A DNA stretch of 36,625 nucleotides from an uncultured Chloroflexota bacterium (lineage in GTDB: Bacteria; Chloroflexota; Chloroflexia; Chloroflexales; Chloroflexaceae). The stretch spans positions 1 to 36,625 of the forward strand of contig CAKZKA010000027.1 of assembly GCA_937120965.1 (NCBI GenBank). Direction: 5' to 3'. Positions 16,297 through 25,060 of this stretch are shown one piece after another. The notes under the pieces were generated by a model. It was not told the origin of the DNA and searched no databases. It was given only the letters and a program-made list of their open reading frames with translations. Within the stretch, counting starts at the first letter, position 1; every line of letters begins with the position of its first letter. The translations under genes and the position numbers were made by a program.

Positions 16297-16351
16297 ACCG
16301 GCTGCGGACGTTGCATCATGCTGCTGGCAAACTCTGTTTTGTTCACGCCCT

Positions 16352-16389
16352 GGGCGAGTGTCTCGCCCGCCTGCGGGCCTTCGGCCCGC
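16352..16389 (+). terminator. Two tandem strong hairpins downstream of the YihY-like gene
   Basis: GGGCGAG-TGT-CTCGCCC (16352-16368) and GCGGGCC-TTC-GGCCCGC (16373-16389) are two perfect 7-bp hairpins four bases apart. There is no T-tract, so they may protect the mRNA end or act as a weak terminator. Confidence 0.5.
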
Positions 16390-16421
16390 GTACCCGGGTT
16401 CGCCAGCAGGATCGTTGCGCT

Positions 16422-16450
16422 TTGACGCTCCTGTACCCTGATGCTACAAT
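16422..16450 (+). promoter_or_regulatory. Consensus promoter without an obvious gene
   Basis: TTGACG and TACAAT are 17 bases apart and the -10 also carries the TGC extension. The next gene (coaBC) starts almost 900 bases further on. The intervening DNA is mostly repeat modules. An ATG at 16455 opens only 22 codons. Confidence 0.65.
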
Positions 16451-16493
16451 GCCATAATGGGCACGGCTGGAGGCGCCCTCGCTTACGGCAGAC

Positions 16494-16664
16494 GGTCATG
16501 CGCATGGCGCACAACGCCGCGATGAAAATGGGGTATCTTTGGGAGGGCGCAGCCCTCCCAAACCCTCCCCGCTGGCGGGTTGTTTCCTGGGAGGGGGTAG
16601 GGGCGCGGCGGCGCCGCGCCCCTACGCCCAAACCCTCCCGCGCGCGGGCTATTTTCACATCAGG
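16494..16664. repeat. Repeat block, inverted copy of the block near 22362-22530
   Basis: The block contains the inverted CATTCTGGCGTTGTGCG-type module (about 16500-16535), the palindrome GGGAGGGCGCAGCCCTCCC (about 16541-16559) and a 13-bp hairpin. That hairpin, GTAGGGGCGCGGC/GCCGCGCCCCTAC (16597-16625), is identical at 22396-22424. Order and orientation are the reverse of the 22.4-kb block. Confidence 0.8.
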
Positions 16665-16669
16665 CCCCA

Positions 16670-17048
16670 TGCGCGGAGCGCACAACGCCGCGATGAAACC
16701 TCAGGGAGGGGGATGGGGAAACCCGGTTTTCCCATATCCCAACCGCCGTTGGGGGCGGCTGGCGCTCCTACAGGCAGGGGGATGGGGGAACCTCTCAAGT
16801 GTAGAGTTTTCGGGGGTGCAACCCCCGGGCCCCGCATACCCCACCTCCCTATCTTCTCCCCTGCCAGGGGAGGGGGGCAGAATCTGGCGTTACGGTACGT
16901 CAGCGGAGCCGGCGCATCGTAACGCCGACCACATACCCCCCTCTCCCTGAGCGGGAGAGGGGGGCAGGGGGGTGAGGACCAGCAGCGCATCAGGACGCCA
17001 TCCGCCAGAAACGCTACACCTGAAAGGATGGGGGAACCCGGTTTCCCC
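16670..17048. repeat. Mosaic of dispersed repeats including an inverted copy of 30621-30773
   Basis: This stretch carries a third CGCACAACGCC module (about 16679-16690), palindromes at 16715-16733 and 17031-17048, and an inverted copy of the 90-bp cassette seen at the window start (about 16735-16785). A 129-bp segment (16899-17027) matches 30621-30773 on the opposite strand with few changes. An extra 9-bp inverted repeat, GGCGTTACG/CGTAACGCC, lies at 16886-16926. From 17049 to 17339 I see no repeat, RNA or clear promoter. Confidence 0.75.
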
Positions 17049-17339
17049 GTATTTTCACCTCAGGAGTGTGGAGACACCTGGTTTCGTCGCCCGGTTTCAG
17101 GAGGGCCACCGGGTCGCGCATCCGGTAAGCCGGCTTGCGGGCAGGCAAGGGGAGTCTGGCAGGGCCGGTTTCTCCCGGCCCCTCCCGTATGAATGATACC
17201 GACTTCACGTGAACACTCCACAAGCAGTGGTGCGTCGAAGCGCATCTGGACGCCTTGCACAACAATCTGCAATCGGAAATCTACAGTCTAAAACGGTATG
17301 ACTTGCCGGATGCGCCATGCCGTTGAACCATCAGAACCC

Positions 17340-18560
17340 ATGGATATCCTGAGCGGAAAGAAGTTGCTCCTGGGGGTCTGCGGCAGTATTGCGGCCTACA
17401 AGGTGGCGCAACTGGCCCGTGACCTGACGCTGGCTGGCGCGCGGGTTGACGTGGTGTTGACCGCGGCAGCAGAGCGTTTCGTCGGTGCGGCGACCTTTCA
17501 GGCCCTGACGGGGCGACCGGTGCTCAGGGATATGTGGGAGCTGCCCGAAGATGGCGTGATCGGTCACGTGAGCCTGGGCGCGCAGGCCGACGCGGTGATT
17601 GTCGCTCCGGCTACCGCCAACACCATTGCGCGGATCGCCGTGGGCCTGGCCGATGATCTGCTGACCACGACGATCCTTGCCGCCACTGCGCCGGTACTCA
17701 TCGCTCCGGCGATGAACCCGCTGATGTACGCCAATCCCGCGACCCGGGCCAATATCGCCGCCCTCCGCGCCCGAGGCTACACCGTGCTGGAGCCGGAGGA
17801 GGGTCGCATGGCCGAAGAGGTGTCGGGCAAAGGGCGCCTGCCCGAACCGGCCACCCTCGAAGGCGAGATCCGGGCGCTGCTCGGGCGCCACAGCGGGCCG
17901 CTGCGCGGGCAGCGCGTGGTGGTGACCGCCGGTGGCACCCGTGAGCCAATCGATCCGGTGCGCTTCGTGGGCAACCGCTCCTCGGGGCAGATGGGGTACG
18001 CTCTGGCTGCCCGCGCGCGCGACCTGGGGGCAAGTGTGACGCTGATCAGCGGTCCTACCGCTCTGCCCACCCCGGCAGCGGTCAATGTGGTGCAGGTGGA
18101 GACGGCCCTGCAGATGCGCGACGCGGTGCAGGCCGCCTGTGAGCATGCCGATATGCTGATCATGAACGCTGCCGTGGCCGACTTCCGCCCGGCGGCGGCG
18201 GCAGAGAGCAAGATTAAGAAGCGGGGCGATGGAGAGTTGATCCTCGAACTGCTGCCCAATCCCGACATCGTCGCCGGTTTTGCCCAGCGGCGCGACCTGT
18301 TCAAGGTCGGCTTCGCCGCCGAGACCGATGAGTTGCTGGCACATGCGCGCGACAAACTGGAACGTAAAGGTCTCGATCTGATCGTCGCCAACGACGCGGT
18401 CGCCAGTATCGGTCGCCCGGATATCGCCCTGTACCTGGTTGACGCCGACGGCATTACGCCGCTGCCGCGCCAGCCGAAGGCCGCGGCTGCGGCGGCTCTG
18501 CTCGACGCAATCGTGACCCGCTACACACGCTGGCGGACGAGCCTGCCGGGCGCTAGCTAG
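17340..18560 (+). CDS. coaBC: Bifunctional CoaBC: phosphopantothenoylcysteine decarboxylase / phosphopantothenate-cysteine ligase
   Basis: This 406-residue enzyme covers two steps of coenzyme A synthesis. The flavin-binding CoaC half shows LLGVCGSIAAYKVAQLARDL, the active-site His75 in GVIGHVSLGAQADAVIVAPAT and the PAMN motif (123-126). The CoaB half begins at about 190 with QRVVVTAGGTREPIDPVRFVG and NRSSGQMGYALA, then NAAVADFRPAA, the lysine-rich KIKKRGDG and FKVGFAAETDELL. In the decarboxylase flap the usual L-A-C-G segment reads MAEEVSGKGRLPEP, so the cysteine that acts as acid appears absent. ATG 17340 starts the conserved N-terminus; an upstream in-frame ATG at 17298 would add 14 unlikely residues. 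No strong ribosome site is seen. Confidence 0.93.
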   Translation: MDILSGKKLLLGVCGSIAAYKVAQLARDLTLAGARVDVVLTAAAERFVGAATFQALTGRPVLRDMWELPEDGVIGHVSLGAQADAVIVAPATANTIARIAVGLADDLLTTTILAATAPVLIAPAMNPLMYANPATRANIAALRARGYTVLEPEEGRMAEEVSGKGRLPEPATLEGEIRALLGRHSGPLRGQRVVVTAGGTREPIDPVRFVGNRSSGQMGYALAARARDLGASVTLISGPTALPTPAAVNVVQVETALQMRDAVQAACEHADMLIMNAAVADFRPAAAAESKIKKRGDGELILELLPNPDIVAGFAQRRDLFKVGFAAETDELLAHARDKLERKGLDLIVANDAVASIGRPDIALYLVDADGITPLPRQPKAAAAAALLDAIVTRYTRWRTSLPGAS

Positions 18561-18612
18561 CACGTGCAGCCGGGCCGGCGCGTGTTCCGCGTTGGGGTCA
18601 GAACGCAAGCCC

Positions 18613-18668
18613 GGGAGCGCAGGCGTCCCACCCTGGTCGGCGTTCGAGGGCAGGCTGCCTGCGCTCCC
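18613..18668. repeat. 12-bp perfect inverted repeat downstream of coaBC
   Basis: GGGAGCGCAGGC (18613-18624) and GCCTGCGCTCCC (18657-18668) are perfect complements 32 bases apart in the 158-bp gap after coaBC. There is no T-tract. It could be an mRNA-end stem or a solo repeat of another palindrome family. Confidence 0.6.
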
Positions 18669-18718
18669 ACGAGCATGCTGAACAGCCGCCCACCCCGCAA
18701 CCGCACCGACGGAATACC

Positions 18719-19840
18719 ATGACGACTGAGCGACAGGAACCGCTTGAGACGAACAGCGCCCCGGGCAACACGCCCCCCGGCAAGGCGTATGGCGCGCCAC
18801 CCCAGGCAACCCGGCGCCTGCCCGGCGTCACGGGGCGTCCACGATCGGCACGGGCCGGGCGTGGCGGGCCATCTCGCGAGCATATTGACTCGCTCATCCA
18901 CGCCCTCGGTGATACCGGGCACCCGTTGCACACCGTCGCGGTTGACGAACTGGCCGCCATCGGCGCGCCGGCAGTGCCGGCGCTCTGCGCGGCGATGGCT
19001 CCCCATCAGCCCTGGCTGACGATCTATCGCGCCGCGGAGGCCGCAGGGCGGATTGGCGATGGTCGCGCCGCCGGCGCGCTCATCCAGGCCCTCAACCATC
19101 CCAACAGCAACGTTCGCTGGAGCGCCGTGCGCGCCCTGACCCAGATCGGAGACGTGCGCGCCCTGTTCGAGCTGCGACGGATCGCTCAGACCGACCAGGG
19201 GCGAACGAGTTGGGGCGAGCCAGTGGCCGACACAGCCCGCAGCGCCCTCGATGAGATGCGCCGCCGTAGCGTGTGGGGGCAGGGGCTGGAACTGATCAAG
19301 ACTGCGGTCATCGCCGTGCTGATGATCTTCTCCCTGGCGCTGGGGTTCAGCGTGGTCAGCGCCCTGCGCGAAGAGCTGGCCGGCTTTGGCCGGGTGATAC
19401 CCGGACAAACGCAGATCCCGCAGTTCACTCTGCCCACGGTGCAGGCAACCCTCGCCCCGGCTGCGCCCACTGCGCTGCCAGCGCAAGCGTTTGCCACCGC
19501 CGTACCGACGGTGGAACCGGTGCTCGCGCCGACAACCGCCCCCGTCGCCACCGATGTGCTGACCGGCACGGTGCGCCAGGATGCGAATGTGCGACCCTTC
19601 CCCGGTACCAACAACCAGCCCATCGGGCGGGTCAGCTCTGGTGACGAGATCATTTTCATCGGGCGCAGCCAGAACAGCCAGTGGTACCTGATCCGCCTGG
19701 GCGCCCAACGCAACCCGGCCTCGGTGATCACTAGCCCGGACGGCGCCGGCTGGGTCAACCAGGCGTTGCTCAGCCCGCCGCCGGGCGAGGTGCCCGTGCG
19801 ACAGCCGGAGGCGACGCCCGTTCCTACCGCCAGTCCATGA
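18719..19840 (+). CDS. HEAT-repeat, single-pass membrane protein with SH3-like domain
   Basis: This 373-residue protein has a disordered Pro/Arg-rich N-terminus (1-52) and then HEAT-type helical repeats (about 55-185: VPALCAAMAPHQPW, IYRAAEAAGRIGDGRAAGALIQAL, VRWSAVRALTQIGDVRALFELRRIA). One transmembrane helix follows (about 192-215, LIKTAVIAVLMIFSLALGFS), then a long Thr/Pro/Ala linker. A C-terminal bacterial SH3-like domain lies at about 278-350 (GTVRQDANVRPFPGTNNQPIG, then GWVNQALL). The topology suggests a cytoplasmic protein-binding scaffold tethered to an external wall- or glycan-binding domain. Enzymatic function is not apparent. ATG 18719 has no strong ribosome site. It sits between coaBC and a GT-C gene on the same strand. 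Confidence 0.8.
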   Translation: MTTERQEPLETNSAPGNTPPGKAYGAPPQATRRLPGVTGRPRSARAGRGGPSREHIDSLIHALGDTGHPLHTVAVDELAAIGAPAVPALCAAMAPHQPWLTIYRAAEAAGRIGDGRAAGALIQALNHPNSNVRWSAVRALTQIGDVRALFELRRIAQTDQGRTSWGEPVADTARSALDEMRRRSVWGQGLELIKTAVIAVLMIFSLALGFSVVSALREELAGFGRVIPGQTQIPQFTLPTVQATLAPAAPTALPAQAFATAVPTVEPVLAPTTAPVATDVLTGTVRQDANVRPFPGTNNQPIGRVSSGDEIIFIGRSQNSQWYLIRLGAQRNPASVITSPDGAGWVNQALLSPPPGEVPVRQPEATPVPTASP

Positions 19841-19904
19841 CCGCCAGCCGGGCAACCGCGAACAGCGCCGCGTCGCGGGTTCGGCAGGGCCGCACCGGTG
19901 TCCC

Positions 19905-22361
19905 TTGAAACACGCTCTTCAGACCAGGCGCTCGTTGGCCGGGGCGCCGGCGCGCTTCGTCCCGGCTCTGGGCTGGGCGGCGCTCGGCGTGCTGTTGATC
20001 GTCCTGCTCTCGCAGATCCCGGCAACCCACGTGGTTAATATCGGCGGCTTCGATGCCGCCTACATGCAGGGCTTTTTCGACGCCGAACGGCCCGGCGATC
20101 CTGGCGGGCCACGCCCCTACCTGGAGGGCGCTGCGGACGGAGCCCGCTGGAGTGGCGCCTCGGCGGCGCTGCTCTTCCCCCAGGCTGGACTGCCCGGCGA
20201 GGTTAGCCTGCGTCTGCGCGGCTGGCGCGAGGGCGGCCCGCCTCCACAGGTGACGCTGCTGCTCAATGGGGTGCAGGAACTGGACCGCTTTGTAGCCACT
20301 GGTGCGTGGGAAGAGCGGCGGGTGCCCATCCGTGGCGGCTGGCTCAAGGCTACCGACTTTTTCATCGAGATCCGCGCCGAAACGGCCCAACTCGCCGATG
20401 GGCGCGCGGTGGGCGTACTGGTTGATCGGGCGGTCTACCGGGTCGGGCCGGGGTTGATCGCCCCCTACCCCGCCCAGGCTGGCTACGCTGCCGCGGTGGG
20501 CGCGCTGCTGTGGGCGCTGTTTCGAGGGCGCGGCAACACGCCGCGCGAGCCGGTGGGTCTCGCCCCCGCTGTCGCGCTGCTGGTCTACGGCCTGGCCTGG
20601 CTGCTGCTCTACCGGCTCCAGCCGCCGCTCTATCCCTATCCGTTACGGGCGCTGCCGCCGCTCAGCGCTCTCGCGCTGGGCGGGGTGCTCACGCTGCGCG
20701 AAGGGCCAGCCCTGGCGGAGCGCTGGCCGCGCCTCGTCAGCGGTATCGCCCCTGTTGCCGTGATCGGCGTGTGGACCGCGGCCACCCTGGTCCTCGCGCA
20801 GCAGCACGTGACCCTCTCCCGACCGGGGGTGGAGAACGATTTTCGCGTCTTCGCCACACGCGACACGCTGGCAGGCATCTTCAGCGCCGACGGGTTCTAC
20901 AACCTGGGGTATCCCTTGTTGCTCTGGCTGGCGCGGCCGTTCTTCGAGGGCAACGCCTTTCTGGCAGGCCGCTTCCTGGCGGCGCTGAGTGGAGCGGCGC
21001 TGCTCGGCGCGGGATACTGGCTCGCTCGTGTCATCTTACCCCCCGGACCGGCCCTGCTGGCCCTTCTGGTCCTGGCCCTGAGCGGCCTGGTGGCGCAGTA
21101 CGGCCTGTATGTGGGCAGCGACATGCCCTTTGCCGCCTGCACGACCTTGAGCGTGGCCGCGCTGGCAGCCGCGCTCGGCGGGCGCCACGCCGACGGGCGG
21201 GGGGCCTTGTGGCTGGCTGCTCTTGCCGGCCTCGGCGGCGGACTGGCCTTTCTGATGCGCCACCCCGGTCTGATCCTGCTGCCCTGGGGCAGCGTCGCGC
21301 TCCTGCTGGCGGCCCGCGCGCGACGCCGCGCGCTGGTGGCGGTCTTCGCCAGCGCGATGCTCGGCGCCATGCTCCCACAGCTCATCGCCAATACCATCGG
21401 CACAGGGAACCCGCTCTACAACCAGCAGGCCAAGAACATCTGGCTGGCGGTGTACGGCAACACCGACTGGGGACGCTGGGAAGAAGCGCCTAACGACATC
21501 GGGCTGATCGAGGTGGTGCTGCGCGACCCGGCGCGCTTTCTGGAAAACTGGCGGCGTAACGTGATCGGCTATACCGGCAGCGGCGCCGAAGACACCAGCG
21601 AGTTCGGGCGCGCCTGGCAACTCCGCCTGCTTGGCTGGCCGGCCAACTGGCTCGCCGCGGCGGGACTCCTGGGCTGGCTGCTGCTGCTGGTCCGACGGAC
21701 CGGTGAGGATATGAGGGTACCCGCGGCGCTCCTGGTCCTCGTGGCCACTTACGTCGCGCTGGTCAGCACCGCCTTCAGCCTGCAACGCTTTTTTCTGCCA
21801 CTGGCCCCGATCTATGCTGTTGCGGCCGGCTGGTGCCTCTGGCGCCTGACACGCGGCGGGCGGTTGCTGCTCGGCACGAGCCTGGCGCTGATTGTGGTAC
21901 TATGGGGCGGTTATGGAACGGGGGCGCGCTATGTGCTGGCGCAGCAACCCGCAGAGGAGGTCGCAGCGATCCGCATGGTCGAGGCCGCAACCGACCCTGG
22001 AGACCTGATCGCGGCGCGGGTATCGGGCCGCCTGCCTCTGGCCAAATACTCCGCGCTTGCCCATCGCGTGGTTGACTGGCCGCCACAGGTCACTGCCGAC
22101 GCAGCGATAAGCGCCGAGGAGGTCGCCGCGGTGCGCGCCGCGGGGGCGCGCTACCTGCTGTGGGACGAAACGGCGGGGCCGCCGCCGCTCCCCGATCCGG
22201 CAGCGGCGCTGGTCGGCGCGAGCGGGCGCTACGGGTTGTACCGTCTGGATGACGCGCCCCTGCCCACGGGGGGCAAGCCCCCAGGGTGTGGAGGTGCGGC
22301 AGCGTCGCGTCTCGACGAGGTCCATCCCGACAGGGTGCGACACAGCCGCGTGGGCATCTGA
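19905..22361 (+). CDS. Large GT-C glycosyltransferase (PMT/ArnT-like) with N-terminal beta domain
   Basis: This 818-residue membrane protein has a first helix (about 19-40) and a roughly 140-residue extracytoplasmic beta-sandwich-like domain with a carbohydrate-binding look (VSLRLRGWREGGPPPQVTLLLNG). A dozen or so transmembrane helices follow. The external loop after the next helices holds RDTLAGIFSADGFYNLGYPLLLWLARPFF, the place where PMT/ArnT enzymes keep their catalytic acidic residue and Y-P motif. It likely transfers a sugar from a polyprenyl-phosphate donor to a lipid, glycan or protein. The start is a TTG at 19905; no ATG precedes the first helix. The C-terminus is a soluble alpha/beta-like segment ending in an atypical Arg-rich tail. 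Exact donor and acceptor are unknown. Confidence 0.75.
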   Translation: MKHALQTRRSLAGAPARFVPALGWAALGVLLIVLLSQIPATHVVNIGGFDAAYMQGFFDAERPGDPGGPRPYLEGAADGARWSGASAALLFPQAGLPGEVSLRLRGWREGGPPPQVTLLLNGVQELDRFVATGAWEERRVPIRGGWLKATDFFIEIRAETAQLADGRAVGVLVDRAVYRVGPGLIAPYPAQAGYAAAVGALLWALFRGRGNTPREPVGLAPAVALLVYGLAWLLLYRLQPPLYPYPLRALPPLSALALGGVLTLREGPALAERWPRLVSGIAPVAVIGVWTAATLVLAQQHVTLSRPGVENDFRVFATRDTLAGIFSADGFYNLGYPLLLWLARPFFEGNAFLAGRFLAALSGAALLGAGYWLARVILPPGPALLALLVLALSGLVAQYGLYVGSDMPFAACTTLSVAALAAALGGRHADGRGALWLAALAGLGGGLAFLMRHPGLILLPWGSVALLLAARARRRALVAVFASAMLGAMLPQLIANTIGTGNPLYNQQAKNIWLAVYGNTDWGRWEEAPNDIGLIEVVLRDPARFLENWRRNVIGYTGSGAEDTSEFGRAWQLRLLGWPANWLAAAGLLGWLLLLVRRTGEDMRVPAALLVLVATYVALVSTAFSLQRFFLPLAPIYAVAAGWCLWRLTRGGRLLLGTSLALIVVLWGGYGTGARYVLAQQPAEEVAAIRMVEAATDPGDLIAARVSGRLPLAKYSALAHRVVDWPPQVTADAAISAEEVAAVRAAGARYLLWDETAGPPPLPDPAAALVGASGRYGLYRLDDAPLPTGGKPPGCGGAAASRLDEVHPDRVRHSRVGI

Positions 22362-22712
22362 GGTGAAAATAGCCCGCCCGCGGGAGGGTTTGGGCGTAGG
22401 GGCGCGGCGGCGCCGCGCCCCTACCCCCTCCCAGGAAACAACCCACCAGCGGGGAGGGTTTGGGAGGGCTGCGCCCTCCCAGGAAATAACCCGCCAGCGG
22501 GGAGGGTTTGGGAGGGCTTCGCCCTCCCAAGAACAATAATATTTTCATTCTGGCGTTGTGCGGCGCAGCCGCATGGATGACTATACGAACATTGGGGAAA
22601 CCGGGTTTCCCCACCTGTGGTGAGCTTGTCGAACCGCGCCCCTGCCTGCCAGGGTGGCAAGCTCCGAGCACCGGCAGGGTTCGGGAGCGAGGCGGGGAAA
22701 CCCGGTTTCCCC
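22362..22712. repeat. Dense composite repeat block
   Basis: This block fills most of the 416-bp gap. It contains the 13-bp hairpin GTAGGGGCGCGGC/GCCGCGCCCCTAC (22396-22424). Two tandem units of a 58-bp module follow, each with GGGAGGGCTGCGCCCTCCC or its TTC variant (about 22463-22481 and 22512-22530). Then come the CATTCTGGCGTTGTGCGG module (about 22546-22575), a perfect GGGGAAACCGGGTTTCCCC (22594-22612), a diverged GGTGAGCTTGTCGAACCG unit, and the opposite-strand palindrome at 22694-22712. The rest up to 22777 shows nothing I recognise. Confidence 0.85.
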
Positions 22713-22777
22713 ACCCCGGGCAACCGACCCGCTCCACGGCCCGACGGATAACGGTTCAGAAGCGTCGAAGCGAACAC

Positions 22778-25060
22778 ATGCACACAGCATCCGCAACAAC
22801 CTCCGACGGGAAGGCAGCCGGGGCCGCTCGTCGAACGGCGCTGGCGCTACCGCGCCTGTCGGCCACCGCCACGTACCTGGCGGCGCTGGTGCTGCTGGGG
22901 CTGGGCTTGCGGCTGTGGTTCCTCGCCGTCAACGACATCGATCCGCGCTTCTCGGCGGCTGATGATGGCGACTACTATCAGCGAGCCTTACGCCTGGCCG
23001 CCACCGGCGAATACCTGGACAACTCCTGGCTGATCCGGCCGCCCGGCCACGTCTTTTTCTTCGCCGCGATGCTGAAAACGGCGATACTCCTCGGCGATCC
23101 GACCCTGGGCATCGCCATGATCCGCGGCGTGCAGGTGGCCCTCTCGCTGGCGCTCATTCCCGTGGGCTACGACATGGCCCGGCGCCTGTTCAGCCAGCAG
23201 GCAGGCTTGATCTTCGCAACAGTGCTGGCGGTCTGGTTTCCGCTGGTGGAACTGCCGGCGCTGATCCTGAGTGAGCCGCTCTTCTTCTTCGGATTGGTGC
23301 TGAGTTGCTGGGCGCTGGTCCGCTGGCGCGACAGCCGACGCTGGCCCTGGCTGAGCGGCGCGGGCGCGGCGCTGGCCGTGGCTGCCCTGGCACGCTCACC
23401 GGCGCTCTACGCCGCGGTGTTTGTGCTGGGGTTCCTGTGGTGGGAAACGGCGAGCGGCGAGCAGCGCCGGACCGGCCTGCGGATGGCGCGGCTGCGGTCC
23501 TGGATGCAGCGATTCGGTATCGCCGCAGCAATCTTCCTGATCCCCTTTGTGGGCATCATCGCCCCCTGGACGGCGCGGAACTATGTCACCTACAACCGGT
23601 TAATTATCATCGACACGCTGGGGCCGGTGAACCTGTGGATGGCGATGAGCGACGCGGTCAACGCGGGGCGCGGTGAAGGCGAGGCCAAGGCTATTCTGGC
23701 GGCCATTCCGCAGGAGGAACGCCAGGCCTTCGTCAGCGCCGATATTCGGCGCATCGTGCGCGAAGAGCCGTGGCGACTGACGCGCAATTTCTGGCCCCAT
23801 TTTCAGCACATCTGGAAGGCGCAGTTCATTGAGGATTACTTCGTTAAGGTCAGTTTTTTCACCCGGCCGCTGCGCGAGGTGTGGATCATTGGCGCCCTGG
23901 GTGATCTGCTCTGGCTGATCTTCAGCGTGGCAAGCGTGTTTGCCCTGGCGGCGCGCCCGCGCGAGGGCGGCTTCCGGCTGCTGGCCCTGGGCTGGATCGC
24001 CTACTCCTGTCTCACGGTGATGCTCATCCACGTCGAGCCGCGCTACCTGTTGCCGATCTGGCTGTTTATGGCCCTCTACGGCGCGGCAACGCTGGGGGTG
24101 TTGTGGAAGTGGCTGGCCCTTCGGCGACACGACAGGGCGGCAGCGCGCGTTGAGGCCCGCGCCTACCTGCGCTCGCCGTGGGGCCTGGCGGGCATGCTCC
24201 TGTGCGCGACCTTGCTGTTCCTGGTCTTCAGCTACCGCGACTACCCACGGATCATCGCCGCCGGGGTGCAGCGCGAGTGGCACCGCGCCGAGGCCCTGGC
24301 CGCTTATCGCCGGGGCGACTACAGCGGAGCGATTGCGGCCTACGAGCGCATGCTCGTCGCCGACCCTGACTTCGTCGATGGGCGCGCCGAGCTGGCGCTG
24401 CTCTACCTGGAACTGGGCGACTATGATCGGGGCTGGGAAGCCCTCGGCACGCGCCACACCCACCGCGGCGACGTGGTGCGCGGGGCGCTCGCGCGGGCCC
24501 AGGGCAACCAGGAACTGGCCCGTATCTACTTTGAAGACGCCGAGGTGCGCGCCGGCGAAGACGTGCAGAAGCTGGCCATGGAGTGGTTGCGCCCCACGCC
24601 GCTCACAGCACTGCGCCTGGGGAACGGGCTTGACTTCGGCTACCTCGACGGTTTCTCCTTTGGCGAGACAATGGCCGCCGGCGACGGCGCGCCCCGCACC
24701 TATCGCTGGCTGCAAAGTTGGGGCATTATCCGGCTGCCCTTGCCCGAACCGCTGCAAGAGGGAGCGGTGCTCCGGCTGCGCCTGGCCGGCGGCCGACCCG
24801 GCGCTACGCCGTTGAGCCTGACCCTCGGCAACGAGCGCATGACCCTGCCGGTGCGCGGCGGCGAGTGGCGCATCTACCGCCTGGCCGTGCCCGCCAGCCT
24901 GAGCGGAGCCAGTCAGATCGAGATCCGGCTGGCAGCGCCGACGTTCATTCCGGTGCAGGTCAACCGCGCCAGTGGCGACGCGCGCCTGCTGAGTGTGATG
25001 ATCAGTGACGTGGCCGTGGAGCAGCCAGCGCTCACGGCCCCCACGCAGGAACAACCATGA
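22778..25060 (+). CDS. Large GT-C glycosyltransferase (GT39-like) with TPR and C-terminal beta domain
   Basis: This 760-residue protein starts with a hydrophobic helix (LAALVLLGLGLRLWFLAV). An external loop with the acidic DDGDYYQRALRLAATGEYLD follows, then RPPGHVFFFAAML, the loop-one arrangement of GT39/ArnT-like enzymes. About ten further helices run to residue 495. Residues about 505-600 are TPR-like (RGDYSGAIAAYERMLVADPDF, GRAELALLYLELGDYDRGWEAL). The last 150 residues are a beta-rich domain (VLRLRLAGGRPGATPLSLTLGN). The sugar donor is presumably the polyprenyl-phosphate sugar made by the next gene, whose ATG overlaps this stop by four bases. ATG 22778 is chosen; upstream sequence is repeat DNA. 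The acceptor is unknown. Confidence 0.8.
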   Translation: MHTASATTSDGKAAGAARRTALALPRLSATATYLAALVLLGLGLRLWFLAVNDIDPRFSAADDGDYYQRALRLAATGEYLDNSWLIRPPGHVFFFAAMLKTAILLGDPTLGIAMIRGVQVALSLALIPVGYDMARRLFSQQAGLIFATVLAVWFPLVELPALILSEPLFFFGLVLSCWALVRWRDSRRWPWLSGAGAALAVAALARSPALYAAVFVLGFLWWETASGEQRRTGLRMARLRSWMQRFGIAAAIFLIPFVGIIAPWTARNYVTYNRLIIIDTLGPVNLWMAMSDAVNAGRGEGEAKAILAAIPQEERQAFVSADIRRIVREEPWRLTRNFWPHFQHIWKAQFIEDYFVKVSFFTRPLREVWIIGALGDLLWLIFSVASVFALAARPREGGFRLLALGWIAYSCLTVMLIHVEPRYLLPIWLFMALYGAATLGVLWKWLALRRHDRAAARVEARAYLRSPWGLAGMLLCATLLFLVFSYRDYPRIIAAGVQREWHRAEALAAYRRGDYSGAIAAYERMLVADPDFVDGRAELALLYLELGDYDRGWEALGTRHTHRGDVVRGALARAQGNQELARIYFEDAEVRAGEDVQKLAMEWLRPTPLTALRLGNGLDFGYLDGFSFGETMAAGDGAPRTYRWLQSWGIIRLPLPEPLQEGAVLRLRLAGGRPGATPLSLTLGNERMTLPVRGGEWRIYRLAVPASLSGASQIEIRLAAPTFIPVQVNRASGDARLLSVMISDVAVEQPALTAPTQEQP

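Noticed and set aside
18557-19855. 432-codon open frame on the minus strand
   Set aside because: It is antisense to the HEAT/SH3 gene, has no protein-like motifs and reflects GC-rich codon shadowing. The same holds for the 492-codon frame opposite coaBC (17331-18809) and the 484-codon frame opposite the GT-C gene (23600-25054).
22613-22777. Upstream extension of the 760-residue GT-C protein to 22508
   Set aside because: The extra 90 codons translate dispersed repeat DNA and lack any protein-like character.
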